The notes: generated by a model not told the origin, from the sequence alone. 64,000 nucleotides of DNA from Afipia birgiae 34632 (GCF_000308295.2 NZ_HG326655.1:114763-178762); one strand, 5' to 3'. Shown: positions 28,769 to 38,241, counted from the first letter of the stretch. Translations and numbers: made by a program.

Positions 28769-31360
28769 TCAATAATCCTTGAGCAAACGCTCGATGTAAT
28801 CGAGTTCGATCTGCGGCCGCTGCGGGTCGGCGAGACGGCGGCGCAATTCTTCCAGAATTCGGCGCACGCGCTGCACGTCAATCTCGCCGGGAATCTTCAC
28901 GGTGAGATCGTCGCTCCATTCGCGGCCGTTGAGCGGCCGCCCGAGCGGATCGGTGGTGTTGCCGCTGTTCTGCTGACGGCCCATCCGATTACCCGGTCCG
29001 GTGTCCTGCCCTTCGCCCGGCTGCATCGATTGCGCCAGATTCTGCGCGCCCTTGCGCAAGGCTTCGAGTGCGCGGCCCTGCGAATCCACCGCGCCGTCGG
29101 CATTGCCCTGCCCAAGCTGGCTGCCGGCATCGCCCATCGCGGAGTCGGCATCGCCAAGCGAGTCGCCGCCGTCCTGGCCATCCTGTCCCTGACCTTGTTG
29201 GCCCTGCTGACCTTGACCCGGCTGACCCTTTTCGCCGCGCCGGCCCGGCATCATGCCGTTCTTCTTCATGTCGTCGAGCAATTTGCTGAGCCGGTCACGC
29301 AGCGCCTGCTGGTCCTGGCGTAGCCCGTCCATCTGACTCTGATCGCCCTGCTCGCCGCGGCTGCGATCGCGCCGGGATTCCTGCCCCTGCTTGAACGTCT
29401 TGTCGCGCAGTTGCTGCTGCTTGCGGATCATGTCGCCGAGTTCGTTCAGCGCCTGCTCCATGTCGCCGTCGCCCTGCCCGGGCTGCGCCATCTGCAGGTT
29501 TTCCAGCATCTGCTGCATCTGATCGAGCAGCGCCCGCGCGGCATCCTTGTCGCCGGAGCGCGACAACCGCTCCATACGATCGATCATGTTCTTGAGGTCC
29601 TGCTGGCGCATCACCTTGGTATTGGGATCGAGCGGCCGGGCCAGTTGCTGCGGATTGTTACGCAACTGCTCGGCCAACTGGCGCATAAAATTGTCCAGTG
29701 CCGCGCGCAGATTGTCGGTCAGCTTCTTGATCTCTTCGTCGCTGGCGCCGCGCTCCAGCGCCTCCTTGAGCGCATCCTGCGCAGCACGCAACGCCTTCTC
29801 GACATCGGTGATGTTGCCGTCCTCGATCGCAATTGCGAGCGCCCACAGGCTGTCCACGGTCGCCCGCATCGCATCGCGCGTATTGGCTCGGCCGAGCTGG
29901 CTCGCGACGATACGCAGCCCGAGATAATGTCCAAGCTCGGGCGTGAACGCCTCGGGCGCAATCATCAGCGCTTCCAGCGCAATCAGTACCAGCGGCTTCT
30001 GATTGGCGTCGAGTGCGAGGTTGCGGCGCTGCTCGATCAGCGCGCGCGCCAGCGGCTTCACAAACAGGCGTTCCGGCAGCCGCATGTCGAACGGCTCGCT
30101 GCGTCCTTCGTTGCCGGCTTCGTCTTTCGCAGTCAGCGTCAGCGTGACATCTGCGCCGGCGTAAGGATTTTCGCTCAGATCCTTCACCGTCTGGCCGACG
30201 CCGTTGCGCGTGCGCACATTCGGCAATCCGAGCGTGATCGACGGCGGATCGAACAGCGGCTGCGCCTTGGCGCTATCGTCCCCGGCGCCTCCCTCTTTCG
30301 CGGCGCGAGGTGCGAACTGCGCTTGCGCTTCGGTCACGCCGTAATCGTCTTCGAGCTTGTAGGACAACAGCAGCGCCCCCTTGGCCTGCCGCTCGGGATC
30401 CTTGGCGAGTGAGATATTGGGCGCACGATCAGGCACCGCATGGAACGTCCATTGCGGCTGCCCCGAAGGCGAACGGACATGCGCGGTGCCATCACCCGTG
30501 ATGGTGAAATGCCGCTCGTTGGTCCCCTGTGGCGCGTTTCCGGCGACAGGCACTTCTGTTACGCCGCCGCCTGCAGCAACATCGAGCCTGCCGCCGCTGG
30601 ACCGGACAATCAGTGTGCTCGCCGCTGGGACCGAGACAGGCCCCGTCTCCGACTGATGCGCATCCTTGTTCAAGGAGTTGGACAGGATGATCGGCGGACG
30701 GCTGGTGTAGGGCGGCGGCGTCACCCATGCATCGACGCGAACGTTCGCTGCGGAAAACGTGCCGTCCCAGTCGAACGCCGCAACAACCCGCGCGAAACGA
30801 TCGCTGCCGGCGGCGACATAGGTCGCAACCAGCAGCACGACGACCAGCGCACGCAGCGCCCAGGGATCGTGCAGTGCGAGGCGCGGCGACGGCAGACCGG
30901 CGCGGATGCGCTTGATTGACGCCAACGTGCGCGCACGCTGCTCCTGCCACAGCGCCTGCGTAATCGGGTCCTGCGACTTCAGCGTATCGGTCAGCGCCGT
31001 GGCCGGGCGATGGCGAATGCCGGTTCCACGATCGAGCCGCCGCAGCGCGTCCTCGCGTGTTGGCCAGCGAAACCGGACCGCCGGAACCAGCGCCCCGACA
31101 GCCAGCAGCACAAAGACGGCAGAGGCAATGATGCGCGCAACAAGCGGAAGAGCGATCCAGAGACCGGCCCAGGATGCGGCCAGAAAAAGTCCCGCAACCG
31201 TCAGCAGCCGAGCGAGATGCGGCCAGCCGCGTTCCCACGCGACCGCAAGCCGCGCCCGCTGCAAGGCCTGCGCAAGCTGAAGCTGCCGCGCCGATTCAGG
31301 ATCGCGCGGGCGCTCTGATGGGTCTGGTGTCAGTCCGCTCAACCGCTTCTCCAGATTCAC
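28769..31360 (-). CDS. TIGR02302 family protein (DUF4175)
   Basis: An 863-residue alphaproteobacterial protein with two or three membrane segments in the first 200 residues, a large extracytoplasmic middle domain, a helical region (about 490-640) and a striking Gln/Gly/Asp-rich low-complexity region (about 640-830), then a conserved tail (IPGEIDVQRVRRILEELRRR). The family TIGR02302 has no established function. It usually sits near lysA; here a methyltransferase gene and gene debris intervene. Confidence 0.88.
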   Translation of the reverse strand: MNLEKRLSGLTPDPSERPRDPESARQLQLAQALQRARLAVAWERGWPHLARLLTVAGLFLAASWAGLWIALPLVARIIASAVFVLLAVGALVPAVRFRWPTREDALRRLDRGTGIRHRPATALTDTLKSQDPITQALWQEQRARTLASIKRIRAGLPSPRLALHDPWALRALVVVLLVATYVAAGSDRFARVVAAFDWDGTFSAANVRVDAWVTPPPYTSRPPIILSNSLNKDAHQSETGPVSVPAASTLIVRSSGGRLDVAAGGGVTEVPVAGNAPQGTNERHFTITGDGTAHVRSPSGQPQWTFHAVPDRAPNISLAKDPERQAKGALLLSYKLEDDYGVTEAQAQFAPRAAKEGGAGDDSAKAQPLFDPPSITLGLPNVRTRNGVGQTVKDLSENPYAGADVTLTLTAKDEAGNEGRSEPFDMRLPERLFVKPLARALIEQRRNLALDANQKPLVLIALEALMIAPEAFTPELGHYLGLRIVASQLGRANTRDAMRATVDSLWALAIAIEDGNITDVEKALRAAQDALKEALERGASDEEIKKLTDNLRAALDNFMRQLAEQLRNNPQQLARPLDPNTKVMRQQDLKNMIDRMERLSRSGDKDAARALLDQMQQMLENLQMAQPGQGDGDMEQALNELGDMIRKQQQLRDKTFKQGQESRRDRSRGEQGDQSQMDGLRQDQQALRDRLSKLLDDMKKNGMMPGRRGEKGQPGQGQQGQQGQGQDGQDGGDSLGDADSAMGDAGSQLGQGNADGAVDSQGRALEALRKGAQNLAQSMQPGEGQDTGPGNRMGRQQNSGNTTDPLGRPLNGREWSDDLTVKIPGEIDVQRVRRILEELRRRLADPQRPQIELDYIERLLKDY

Positions 31361-31543
31361 TTGAAGTGCAGCCTAGCACGGCGGCGGCAATGAGGCATGG
31401 CCTCAGCCACATACCCACATGCAAGGGGCCTGCCGCAGCCAGATTGCCGCTTTTCACGAAAGCGTGACGCCGCAAGGCTGCGGCCCGATATCGACCTTGT
31501 TCCGGAATGGGCTACGTCACGCGCGCACGACTGTGGAGGCGCT

Positions 31544-32221
31544 ATGACCACCAACGCCAGAAAAGCACTCGCCGGGCTGCTTCGATCGCTTCTGGTCGTC
31601 GCAGCGATATTTTTCATACCGGCCTGGTCGCTCCGCTTCTGGGAAGGCTGGGTCTACATCGCGATCATGGGCGCCGCCTCGGCCGCCATCATTCTGTATC
31701 TCGCGCGGCACGATGACGCGCTGATCGGGCGGCGGCTCAAGGCTGGTCCCGTTGCCGAAAAGGAAAAGAGCCAAAAGATCATTCAAACACTGACAGCGGC
31801 AGCCGGCGTCATTCTGTTTCTGGTTCCCGGCTTCGATTTTCGCTGGCAGTGGTCGGATGTTCCTATGGCCCTGATCGTTCTTGGCGATATCGGCGTCATG
31901 GCGGGATATGTCATCATTTTTCTGGTGTTTCGCGAGAACACCTACGCATCGAGCATCGTCGAAGTCGCCGAGAGCCAGAAGGTTGTCTCGACCGGCCCAT
32001 ATGCTGTTGTCCGGCACCCGATGTATGTCGGAGCAATCGTGCTGTTTCTTGCGACACCGCTAGCGCTCGATTCCTGGTGGGCATTCATACCCGCGATCGT
32101 CCTGAGCGCGATGATCGCCGTACGCCTGATTGATGAAGAGAGATTTCTGGTCACCCATCTGCCCGGCTATGACGACTACCGGCGGAAAGTGCGTGACCGG
32201 CTGATTCCAGGATTGTGGTAG
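31544..32221 (+). CDS. Isoprenylcysteine/phospholipid methyltransferase-like protein
   Basis: A 225-residue integral membrane protein with about five hydrophobic helices and the ICMT/PEMT signature STGPYAVVRHPMYVGA, ending with EERFLVTHLPGYDDYRRKV. These enzymes methylate small lipids or carboxylates using SAM; bacterial substrates are largely unknown. ATG at 31544 follows GGAGG. It is a single gene on the opposite strand to its neighbours, between TIGR02302 and lysA, suggesting later insertion. Confidence 0.82.
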   Translation: MTTNARKALAGLLRSLLVVAAIFFIPAWSLRFWEGWVYIAIMGAASAAIILYLARHDDALIGRRLKAGPVAEKEKSQKIIQTLTAAAGVILFLVPGFDFRWQWSDVPMALIVLGDIGVMAGYVIIFLVFRENTYASSIVEVAESQKVVSTGPYAVVRHPMYVGAIVLFLATPLALDSWWAFIPAIVLSAMIAVRLIDEERFLVTHLPGYDDYRRKVRDRLIPGLW

Positions 32222-32300
32222 ATCGCAACCAAGCGGCAGCGACCAAGCCACGGCCTTGCAGTCCATCGCGCAGACGGTGAATCGCTGTCTGCTCTGCTCA

Positions 32301-32409
32301 TCAATTGAGCTTCGCTCCTGCGGCGTCTACGACCCTGCCCCACCGCTCGTAATCGGTGCGGATCGTCTGTGTGAAGGCGTCAGGTGTCGAGGTCGTGACA
32401 GCAAGACCA
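32301..32409 (-). pseudogene. Bug/TctC family solute-binding protein, C-terminal remnant
   Basis: The minus strand encodes TSTPDAFTQTIRTDYERWGR followed by VVDAAGAKLN and a stop, the standard C-terminus of Bug (tripartite tricarboxylate transporter receptor) proteins. Nothing upstream in this orientation continues the gene. The adjoining plus-strand fragment appears to come from the same family. The remaining sequence from 32222 to 32594 holds no intact gene. Confidence 0.65.
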
Positions 32410-32471
32410 TGCGTAATATTGTCCAGCGTCTGAATGCAGAGATCATCCGCATCGGACCAGAGCAGCAATGA
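32408..32471 (+). pseudogene. Bug/TctC family fragment, opposite orientation
   Basis: The plus strand reads NIVQRLNAEIIRIGPEQQ and a stop. The first part matches the Bug-family motif (xxVxRLNxEIxRIL) that normally precedes the C-terminus. It abuts the minus-strand C-terminal remnant head to head, suggesting an inversion inside a decayed gene. The fragment is short, so the family call is tentative. Confidence 0.4.
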
Positions 32472-32594
32472 GAAGATAATTTTTATTCCGATCCGGACTG
32501 AAAAAGCACCGCCCAGCGCGGCATTTCCGGCGCTCGTGGCCTGTCAGCACTCGCGGCCGGACAGGCGAGCGTTACACCGCAATGCTGACTGCAG

Positions 32595-33854
32595 CTACAA
32601 CCACGGCGCCGTGCGGTCCATCGCGATCAGCGCCTCGGCGTCGATGCGCGGCCGCACCACGGCATACTCGCCATCCTTGACCAGCACCTCGGGCACCAGC
32701 GCGCGCGTGTTGTAGCTGCCGGACTGCACTGCGCCGTAAGCACCGGCTGTCATGATCGCCACAAGATCGCCCGGCTTCGGCTCAGCCATCTTGCGGTCGA
32801 GCGCCAGATAGTCGCCGGTTTCACAGACCGGCCCGACCACATCCGCGGTGAAGTCGCGGGCGTCGTTCTCGCGCACCGGCACAATATCGTGATGCGCCTC
32901 GTACAGCGTCGGGCGAATGAGGTCGTTCATGGCCGCGTCGATGATGACGAAATTCTTCGCATCACCATGCTTCACATAGATCACGCGACTGACAAGAATC
33001 CCGGCGTTGCCGACGATCATGCGCCCGGGCTCGAACATCAATGTCGCATCGATCCCCTTCGTAACGCGCTTGACCATCGCCGCGTATGCAACCGGATCAG
33101 GCGGATTGGGCAAATCGTGCTCATAGGGAATGCCAAGGCCGCCGCCGAAATCGACATGCGAAATGGTGTGACTATCCGCACGTAGCGTACCGACGAATTC
33201 CACCATCAGCTTGAAGGCATCCTCCAGCGGTCCGAGATCAGTGATCTGGCTGCCGATATGCATATCGACGCCGGTGACCTTGATGCCGGGCAGCTTCGCG
33301 GCGCGGGCGTAAACCTCGCGCGCACGGCTCAGCGGAATGCCGAACTTGTTTTCGGACTTGCCGGTGGAGATCTTCGCATGCGTCTTGGCGTCGACATCCG
33401 GATTGATGCGCACCGAAATACGCGCGGTGCGGCCCGTCTCGCTCGCAAGCTTCGACAGCAGTTCGAGTTCAGGCTCGGACTCGACGTTGATGCAGAGAAT
33501 ATCTTCGGCAAGCGCCTGCCGCAGTTCGGCTTCGGTTTTGCCGATCCCGGAGAACAGGATCTTCTGCGGCGGAATGCCCGCAGCGCGGGCGCGCTTCAGT
33601 TCGCCGCCTGATACCACATCGGCGCCCGCGCCGAGCTTGGCGAGCGTGCGAAGCACCGACTGATTGGAATTTGCCTTCATCGCATAGCACACCAGCGTCG
33701 GCACGCCGGCAAAGGCCTCGGCGAAGACGCGGTAGTGACGCTCAAGTGTCGCGGTCGAGTAGCAATAGAACGGCGTCCCCACCTCATCGGCAAGACGGGT
33801 CAAGCTCACGTCTTCGGCGTGCAGCACGCCGTTGCGATACTGGAAATGATTCAT
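32595..33854 (-). CDS. lysA: Diaminopimelate decarboxylase
   Basis: The last step of lysine synthesis: PLP-dependent decarboxylation of meso-diaminopimelate. The 419-residue fold type III enzyme has the PLP lysine in VCYAMKANSN, the HIGSQI segment, the glycine loop FGGGLGIPYE, EPGRMIVGNAG and the C-terminal CETGDYLALDR region with the active-site cysteine. Last gene of an argH-lptM-lysA run on the minus strand; lptM ends 7 bases before its start. Confidence 0.97.
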   Translation of the reverse strand: MNHFQYRNGVLHAEDVSLTRLADEVGTPFYCYSTATLERHYRVFAEAFAGVPTLVCYAMKANSNQSVLRTLAKLGAGADVVSGGELKRARAAGIPPQKILFSGIGKTEAELRQALAEDILCINVESEPELELLSKLASETGRTARISVRINPDVDAKTHAKISTGKSENKFGIPLSRAREVYARAAKLPGIKVTGVDMHIGSQITDLGPLEDAFKLMVEFVGTLRADSHTISHVDFGGGLGIPYEHDLPNPPDPVAYAAMVKRVTKGIDATLMFEPGRMIVGNAGILVSRVIYVKHGDAKNFVIIDAAMNDLIRPTLYEAHHDIVPVRENDARDFTADVVGPVCETGDYLALDRKMAEPKPGDLVAIMTAGAYGAVQSGSYNTRALVPEVLVKDGEYAVVRPRIDAEALIAMDRTAPWL

Positions 33855-33861
33855 GGCAGGA

Positions 33862-34137
33862 TCAATCCAGGATCGCGTCGAGCGGGATCCGCTTTTTTTC
33901 GCCGCGCGGCGCGACCGCGATGCTGCTTGAGCCCGGCGGACGATAAACCTGGCTCTCCAGGTTGGCTACGGAGTTCGGGTCACCCATAACCGCCGTGCCA
34001 CCGTTCTGCCGCTGTTCGGCAACTGCACCGGGCGGAAGGTCGAGGCCCGCCTTGCGACCGCAACCGGCAAGCACGGATGACAATGCGATCAGCCCGATGG
34101 CCGTCAGCTTCGAGAAGGAGTGCGAGCGAGGAGTCAC
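33862..34137 (-). CDS. lptM: LptM-like small outer-membrane lipoprotein
   Basis: A 91-residue lipoprotein: signal peptide with lipobox LAGCGRKAGLDLPP (Cys about 26). The motif CGRKGxLxLP is the LptM (YifL) hallmark. LptM assists maturation of the LPS transporter LptD in enterobacteria; the same role here is inferred. A GTG start at 34137. Located between argH and lysA, as in many proteobacteria. Confidence 0.85.
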   Translation of the reverse strand: MTPRSHSFSKLTAIGLIALSSVLAGCGRKAGLDLPPGAVAEQRQNGGTAVMGDPNSVANLESQVYRPPGSSSIAVAPRGEKKRIPLDAILD

Positions 34138-34219
34138 GTGTCAGTCCTTGAAATTGCGCGCCACCATACAAAGAAGGGGCCGTTCTGGCGAGGCCCGGAT
34201 CAAATGAAATTATCAGGGA

Positions 34220-35617
34220 TCAGCCCGAATTTTGCTCTTTTTCCAGCCGCTTGAGCCATTCCTTGGCCTGTGCGCGGACATTGGCCGGGGCGGTGCCGCC
34301 ATAGCTCGTGCGGCTTTCCACCGAGGCCTGTACGGACAACACGTCCATCACCGAGGCGGTGATTTTCGGCTCAACCGCCTGCATCTCGCTCAGTGGCACC
34401 TTGTGCAGGGCGAGGCCCTGCTCCGCGGCTTTCCCGACGATTCGTCCGGTGACGTGATGCGCGTCGCGGAACGGCATCTTGAGCGTGCGCACCAGCCAGT
34501 CGGCGAGGTCGGTCGCGGTGGCGTAGCCCTCACCGGCCGCCACCTTCATGCGCGCTTCCTCTGGCACCAGATCAAGCGTCATGCCGGTCATGGCGCGGAT
34601 CGCAAGCGAAAGCGCGGCGAATGCTTCCATCGCGCCTTCCTTGTCTTCCTGCATGTCCTTCTGGTAGGCGAGCGGAAGCCCCTTCATCACGATCAGCAAT
34701 GCCGTCAGCGACCCGATAACGCGGCCGGTCTTGGCGCGCACCAGTTCGGCGGCGTCCGGGTTTCTCTTCTGCGGCATAATCGACGAGCCGGTCGTGAACT
34801 TGTCGGACAGGCGCACCAGCCCCACAAGAGGCGACGTCCAGATCACGATCTCCTCGGCGAAGCGCGACAGATGCACCGCTGCAATCGCAGACGCCGACAG
34901 TGTTTCAAGCACGAAGTCGCGATCCGACACCGCGTCCAGGGAATTGGCCATCGGCCGGTCGAACCCGAGCGCGCTCGCGGTGGCGTGACGATCGATCGGA
35001 AATGACGTGCCGGCCAGCGCCGCAGCACCCAGCGGACTTTCGTTCAGCCGCTTGCGGGCGTCCGCGAACCGGCCGCGGTCACGCGAGGCCATTTCCGTGT
35101 AGGCCAGCAGATGGTGACCGAATGTCACAGGCTGCGCGGTCTGCAGATGCGTGAAGCCCGGCATCACTGTGTCGGCGTGCTCGATCGCGCGATCGACCAG
35201 CGCGCGCTGGAACGCGGCCAGCGCCCGGTCGATATCGTCGATGACATCACGCACGTACAACCGGAAGTCGGTCGCAACCTGGTCGTTGCGCGAACGCGCA
35301 GTGTGCAAACGGCCTGCGGCCGGCCCGATCAATTCACCGAGGCGGCTCTCCACATTCATGTGAATGTCTTCGAGCGCGCGCTTGAACGAGAACGAACCCT
35401 TGCCGATTTCTGACAAAATCGTGTCTAGACCGCCCGTGATGTTTTTTGCATCGTTGGCCGTGATAATGCCCTGAGCCGCAAGCATCGCAGCGTGAGCCTT
35501 AGACGCAGCGATATCTTGGGCGTAAAGGTGCTGATCGACGTCGATCGAGACGTTGATTTCCTCCATGATCGCGTCGGGACTTTCACCGAAGCGGCCGCCC
35601 CACATCTTGTTGCTCAT
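34220..35617 (-). CDS. argH: Argininosuccinate lyase
   Basis: The final step of arginine synthesis, splitting argininosuccinate to arginine and fumarate. The 465-residue helical tetramer-type lyase begins MWGGRF and contains [34 protein letters not shown] and the fumarase/aspartase signature [18 protein letters not shown]. Full family length. Its start is 89 bases from the divergent tlpA upstream region. Confidence 0.97.
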   Translation of the reverse strand: MSNKMWGGRFGESPDAIMEEINVSIDVDQHLYAQDIAASKAHAAMLAAQGIITANDAKNITGGLDTILSEIGKGSFSFKRALEDIHMNVESRLGELIGPAAGRLHTARSRNDQVATDFRLYVRDVIDDIDRALAAFQRALVDRAIEHADTVMPGFTHLQTAQPVTFGHHLLAYTEMASRDRGRFADARKRLNESPLGAAALAGTSFPIDRHATASALGFDRPMANSLDAVSDRDFVLETLSASAIAAVHLSRFAEEIVIWTSPLVGLVRLSDKFTTGSSIMPQKRNPDAAELVRAKTGRVIGSLTALLIVMKGLPLAYQKDMQEDKEGAMEAFAALSLAIRAMTGMTLDLVPEEARMKVAAGEGYATATDLADWLVRTLKMPFRDAHHVTGRIVGKAAEQGLALHKVPLSEMQAVEPKITASVMDVLSVQASVESRTSYGGTAPANVRAQAKEWLKRLEKEQNSG

Positions 35618-35733
35618 ATCCTGGTACTCACGCGTTTCTGCTCAGATCCAACCGCCAACCGACACTTTTCCGTCAAACCGTCCGTTTCCTGTACCGCGAC
35701 GGCAACATGACGATTCCAACCGAGACGAGGCCT

Positions 35734-36408
35734 ATGACCAACATCAATCCATCGACGCCCGGTTTGCCCCGCAAGAATGCTTCTCGCATTCGAGTAACCA
35801 TCGTTTCCGCCATTATAACGGCTGCGGCAGGACTGGGTGGGATATACGGGATCGGCGGGTTCATGCGCAATGCGCACGCGCAGGCCCAATGTGCGCCGGC
35901 GGTCGATCTGGCCAAAAAGATCGCCCCTTTGGCGAAAGGCGAGGTCGCCGCATTAACCATGGCCACTGCTCCGCTTCAACTGCCCGATCTCGCGTTCGAG
36001 GATTCCGAGGGCAAGACCAGAAAGCTGTCGGAATGGAAGGGACGCACCGTCCTCGTCAATCTGTGGGCGACCTGGTGCGTGCCATGCCGCACGGAGATGC
36101 CAGCCCTCGACAAGCTGCAGGAAACCCTTGGCGGCGCGGACTTTGAAGTGGTCGCGATCAATATCGACACCCGCGATGCCGAAAAGCCGAAAAAATTTCT
36201 CAAAGAGGCCGCGCTGACCAAGCTCGCCTATTTCCATGACCGGAAGGCGAAGGTGTTTCAGGATCTGAAGAGCGCCGGGCGCGCGCTGGGCATGCCGACC
36301 TCCGTACTGGTCGATGGCGCAGGATGCGAGATCGCGACCCTCGCAGGCCCCGCCGAATGGGCCAGCGATGACGCTTTGAACCTGATCAAGGCCGCCACCG
36401 CGAAATAA
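35734..36408 (+). CDS. tlpA: Thiol:disulfide interchange protein TlpA
   Basis: A membrane-anchored periplasmic thioredoxin of 224 residues: one N-terminal membrane segment, an alphaproteobacterial insert with CAPAVDLAKKIAPLAKGEVAAL, active site WATWCVPCR, cis-Pro MPTSVLV and a second Cys pair partner in GAGCEIATLAG. In Bradyrhizobium TlpA reduces ScoI and the CuA site of cytochrome aa3 oxidase during its assembly. ATG at 35734 follows GAGG; ATG at 35707 is an in-frame alternative. Divergent from argH. Confidence 0.92.
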   Translation: MTNINPSTPGLPRKNASRIRVTIVSAIITAAAGLGGIYGIGGFMRNAHAQAQCAPAVDLAKKIAPLAKGEVAALTMATAPLQLPDLAFEDSEGKTRKLSEWKGRTVLVNLWATWCVPCRTEMPALDKLQETLGGADFEVVAINIDTRDAEKPKKFLKEAALTKLAYFHDRKAKVFQDLKSAGRALGMPTSVLVDGAGCEIATLAGPAEWASDDALNLIKAATAK

Positions 36409-36436
36409 AGCCGCAGGTCCATTTGACGTCGCCCCC

Positions 36437-36479
36437 TTGACGTCGCTTCGCTCGCCTCTATACTTAACCACATGGTTTA
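36437..36479 (+). promoter_or_regulatory. Promoter and ArsR operator, module B
   Basis: TTGACG (36437-36442), a 16-base spacer and TATACT (36459-36464) form a strong promoter whose predicted start falls at about 36471-36472, on or next to the arsR ATG at 36472. The palindrome TTAACC-acat-GGTTTA (36464-36479) covers both the start point and the start codon. No Shine-Dalgarno sequence precedes the ATG, so the mRNA is probably leaderless. Confidence 0.78.
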
Positions 36480-36921
36480 CTATTCTACCGACCGCCTGAA
36501 CCGCGTGTTTGCCGCCGTCGCCGATCCGACGCGGCGCGCATTGCTGGCCGAACTTGAAGGGCGCGACAGCGTCACCATCAGCGAACTGGCGAAACCGTTC
36601 GCGATGTCCCTGCCCGCCGTCATGAAGCACCTCGATGTGCTCTCGGACGCCGGACTGATCACCAGGAGCAAGACAGGCCGCACAGTCACGTGCCGCCTGA
36701 CAGCGGCCCCGATGGAGCAGGCAATGGAATGGCTCAGCCGCTACCAGCGATTCTGGACCGCACAACTCGATCGTCTCGCCGCTTTTGTGGAGAAGGATTT
36801 ATGCTCACCCAGCCAAGCCTCACCCTCGCCCGACGACTCAAAGCCCCAGCCTCCAAAGTCTTCGAAGCGTGGACGGACCCCGCCAAAATCGTCCAGTGGT
36901 TCGGACCCGGACACACCATAG
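36472..36921 (+). CDS. ArsR family repressor, module B
   Basis: A winged-helix regulator like that of module A (VFAAVADPTRRALLAELEG; recognition helix MSLPAVMKHLDVLSDAGLI), with no metal-site cysteines. Conserved sequence ends near residue 110 (FVEKDL); the last 40 or so residues are a Pro/Ser/Lys-rich tail that overlaps the next gene for 121 bases in another frame. Either the tail is real or a stop was lost. It leads an operon of AHSA1, DUF1428 and VOC genes. Confidence 0.88.
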   Translation: MVYYSTDRLNRVFAAVADPTRRALLAELEGRDSVTISELAKPFAMSLPAVMKHLDVLSDAGLITRSKTGRTVTCRLTAAPMEQAMEWLSRYQRFWTAQLDRLAAFVEKDLCSPSQASPSPDDSKPQPPKSSKRGRTPPKSSSGSDPDTP

Positions 36922-37235
36922 GCGACAGCGTAAAGGCCGACATGGATGTGCGCGTCGGCGGGCACTTCCGAATCAACTTCAGCACCGACGACGGCGAATC
37001 GCATCAAGTCGGCGGCAAGTATCTGGAAGTGACGCCCTACCAGCGCCTGGTTTTTAGCTGGGCGTGGCATTCGACGCCGGAGCGGGTCTCGCAGGTAACC
37101 GTGGTGCTGCGCGAGGAAAGCGACGTCACGCTGCTCACGCTGACCCACGACAAGTTCTTCGATGAAGCGGCCCGCGACGGCCATAAGCGCGGCTGGACCG
37201 GAACACTCGACAAGCTCGAGCAATTCTTCGCCTGA
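36801..37235 (+). CDS. AHSA1/SRPBCC domain protein, module B
   Basis: A 144-residue helix-grip protein (LTLARRLKAPASKVFEAWTD, WFGPGHT, VGGHFRINF, LTLTHDKF). ATG at 36801 follows GGAGAAGGA; the longer in-frame start at 36690 lies well within arsR and adds unconserved residues. Translation is probably coupled to arsR through the long overlap. Same family as the AHSA1 gene of module A. Confidence 0.87.
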   Translation: MLTQPSLTLARRLKAPASKVFEAWTDPAKIVQWFGPGHTIGDSVKADMDVRVGGHFRINFSTDDGESHQVGGKYLEVTPYQRLVFSWAWHSTPERVSQVTVVLREESDVTLLTLTHDKFFDEAARDGHKRGWTGTLDKLEQFFA

Positions 37236-37332
37236 CTTCGCGTCAGAGCGCGAGACCTGAGCGGCCCTTTAACACTCACCACCGCCGGATCGTTCGCCGG
37301 CACAAACCTGGAAACCACCAAAGGAGTCTGAA

Positions 37333-37695
37333 ATGCAGTATGTCGATGGATTTGTTCTGCCGGTCCCGAAGAAGAACATGAAAGCCTACACGGCCATGGC
37401 CAAGTTGGCCTGCAAGGTCTGGATCGATCACGGCGCTCTCGATTATCGCGAATGCGTTGCCGAAGACGTCAAGCCCGGCAAGGTCACTTCGTTTCCGCAG
37501 AGCGTGAAGCTGAAGGCCGGTGAGACCGTGGTCTTCTCCTGGATCACCTACAAGTCGCGCAAGCATCGCGACAGCGTGATGAAAAAGGTGATGGCGGATC
37601 CGCGCCTCGCAAAAATGATGAATGATCCGAAAAATATGCCCTTCGATGGCAAGCGCATGTTCTGGGGCGGCTTCGACACCTTCGTTACGGCGTGA
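37333..37695 (+). CDS. DUF1428 family protein
   Basis: A 120-residue protein beginning MQYVDGFVLPVPKKNMKAY, with FPQSVKLKAGETVVFSWI and MPFDGKRMFWGGFDTF, the DUF1428 (YbaA-like) signature; a dimeric alpha/beta barrel fold is expected. Function unknown. AAAGGAG lies 6 bases before the ATG. It belongs to the ArsR module B operon. Confidence 0.88.
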   Translation: MQYVDGFVLPVPKKNMKAYTAMAKLACKVWIDHGALDYRECVAEDVKPGKVTSFPQSVKLKAGETVVFSWITYKSRKHRDSVMKKVMADPRLAKMMNDPKNMPFDGKRMFWGGFDTFVTA

Positions 37696-37739
37696 TCTGC
37701 GCCACCCGCTCATTGCTTTGACACACAAGGAGTCACGCC

Positions 37740-38216
37740 ATGCAAAAGATCGTGCCCTGCCTGTTCTTCGACGGCAAAGCCGAAGACGCCGTCAACTTCT
37801 ACAAGTCCGTCTTCAAGTCCGCCAAGATCGGACACATCGCCCGCTACGGCGACAACATGCCGATGCCCAAGGGCTCGGTCATGACGGCAGAACTTGAGAT
37901 CGAGGGACAGAAGTTCTTGGCGCTGAACGGACCTCCGATGTTCTCCTTCTCACCAGCCATCTCGTTCATGGTGAACTGCGAAACCCAGCAGGACATCGAC
38001 CACTATTGGGAGAAGCTCTCCGAAGGCGGCGAGACGCAGCAGTGCGGCTGGCTCAAGGACAAGTTCGGCGTGTCGTGGCAGGTCATTCCGAACGAGATGC
38101 CCCATCTGATGGGGGGCGCGTCGCCCGCGCAGTCGCAGAAGGTGATGGAGGCGGTCATGAAGATGACCAAGCTCGACATCAAAGCATTGAAACAGGCCTA
38201 TGAGCAGGCAGCCTAG
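37740..38216 (+). CDS. PhnB-like VOC family protein
   Basis: A 158-residue protein of the PhnB/3-dmu-9 VOC group: [20 protein letters not shown], then [19 protein letters not shown] and [16 protein letters not shown]. Family members are often labelled ubiquinone methyltransferase by old transitive annotation; no methyltransferase motif is present. Preceded by AAGGAG. Fourth gene of ArsR module B. Confidence 0.88.
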   Translation: MQKIVPCLFFDGKAEDAVNFYKSVFKSAKIGHIARYGDNMPMPKGSVMTAELEIEGQKFLALNGPPMFSFSPAISFMVNCETQQDIDHYWEKLSEGGETQQCGWLKDKFGVSWQVIPNEMPHLMGGASPAQSQKVMEAVMKMTKLDIKALKQAYEQAA

Positions 38217-38241
38217 CGCGACGCACCGCTACGAGTTCCCT

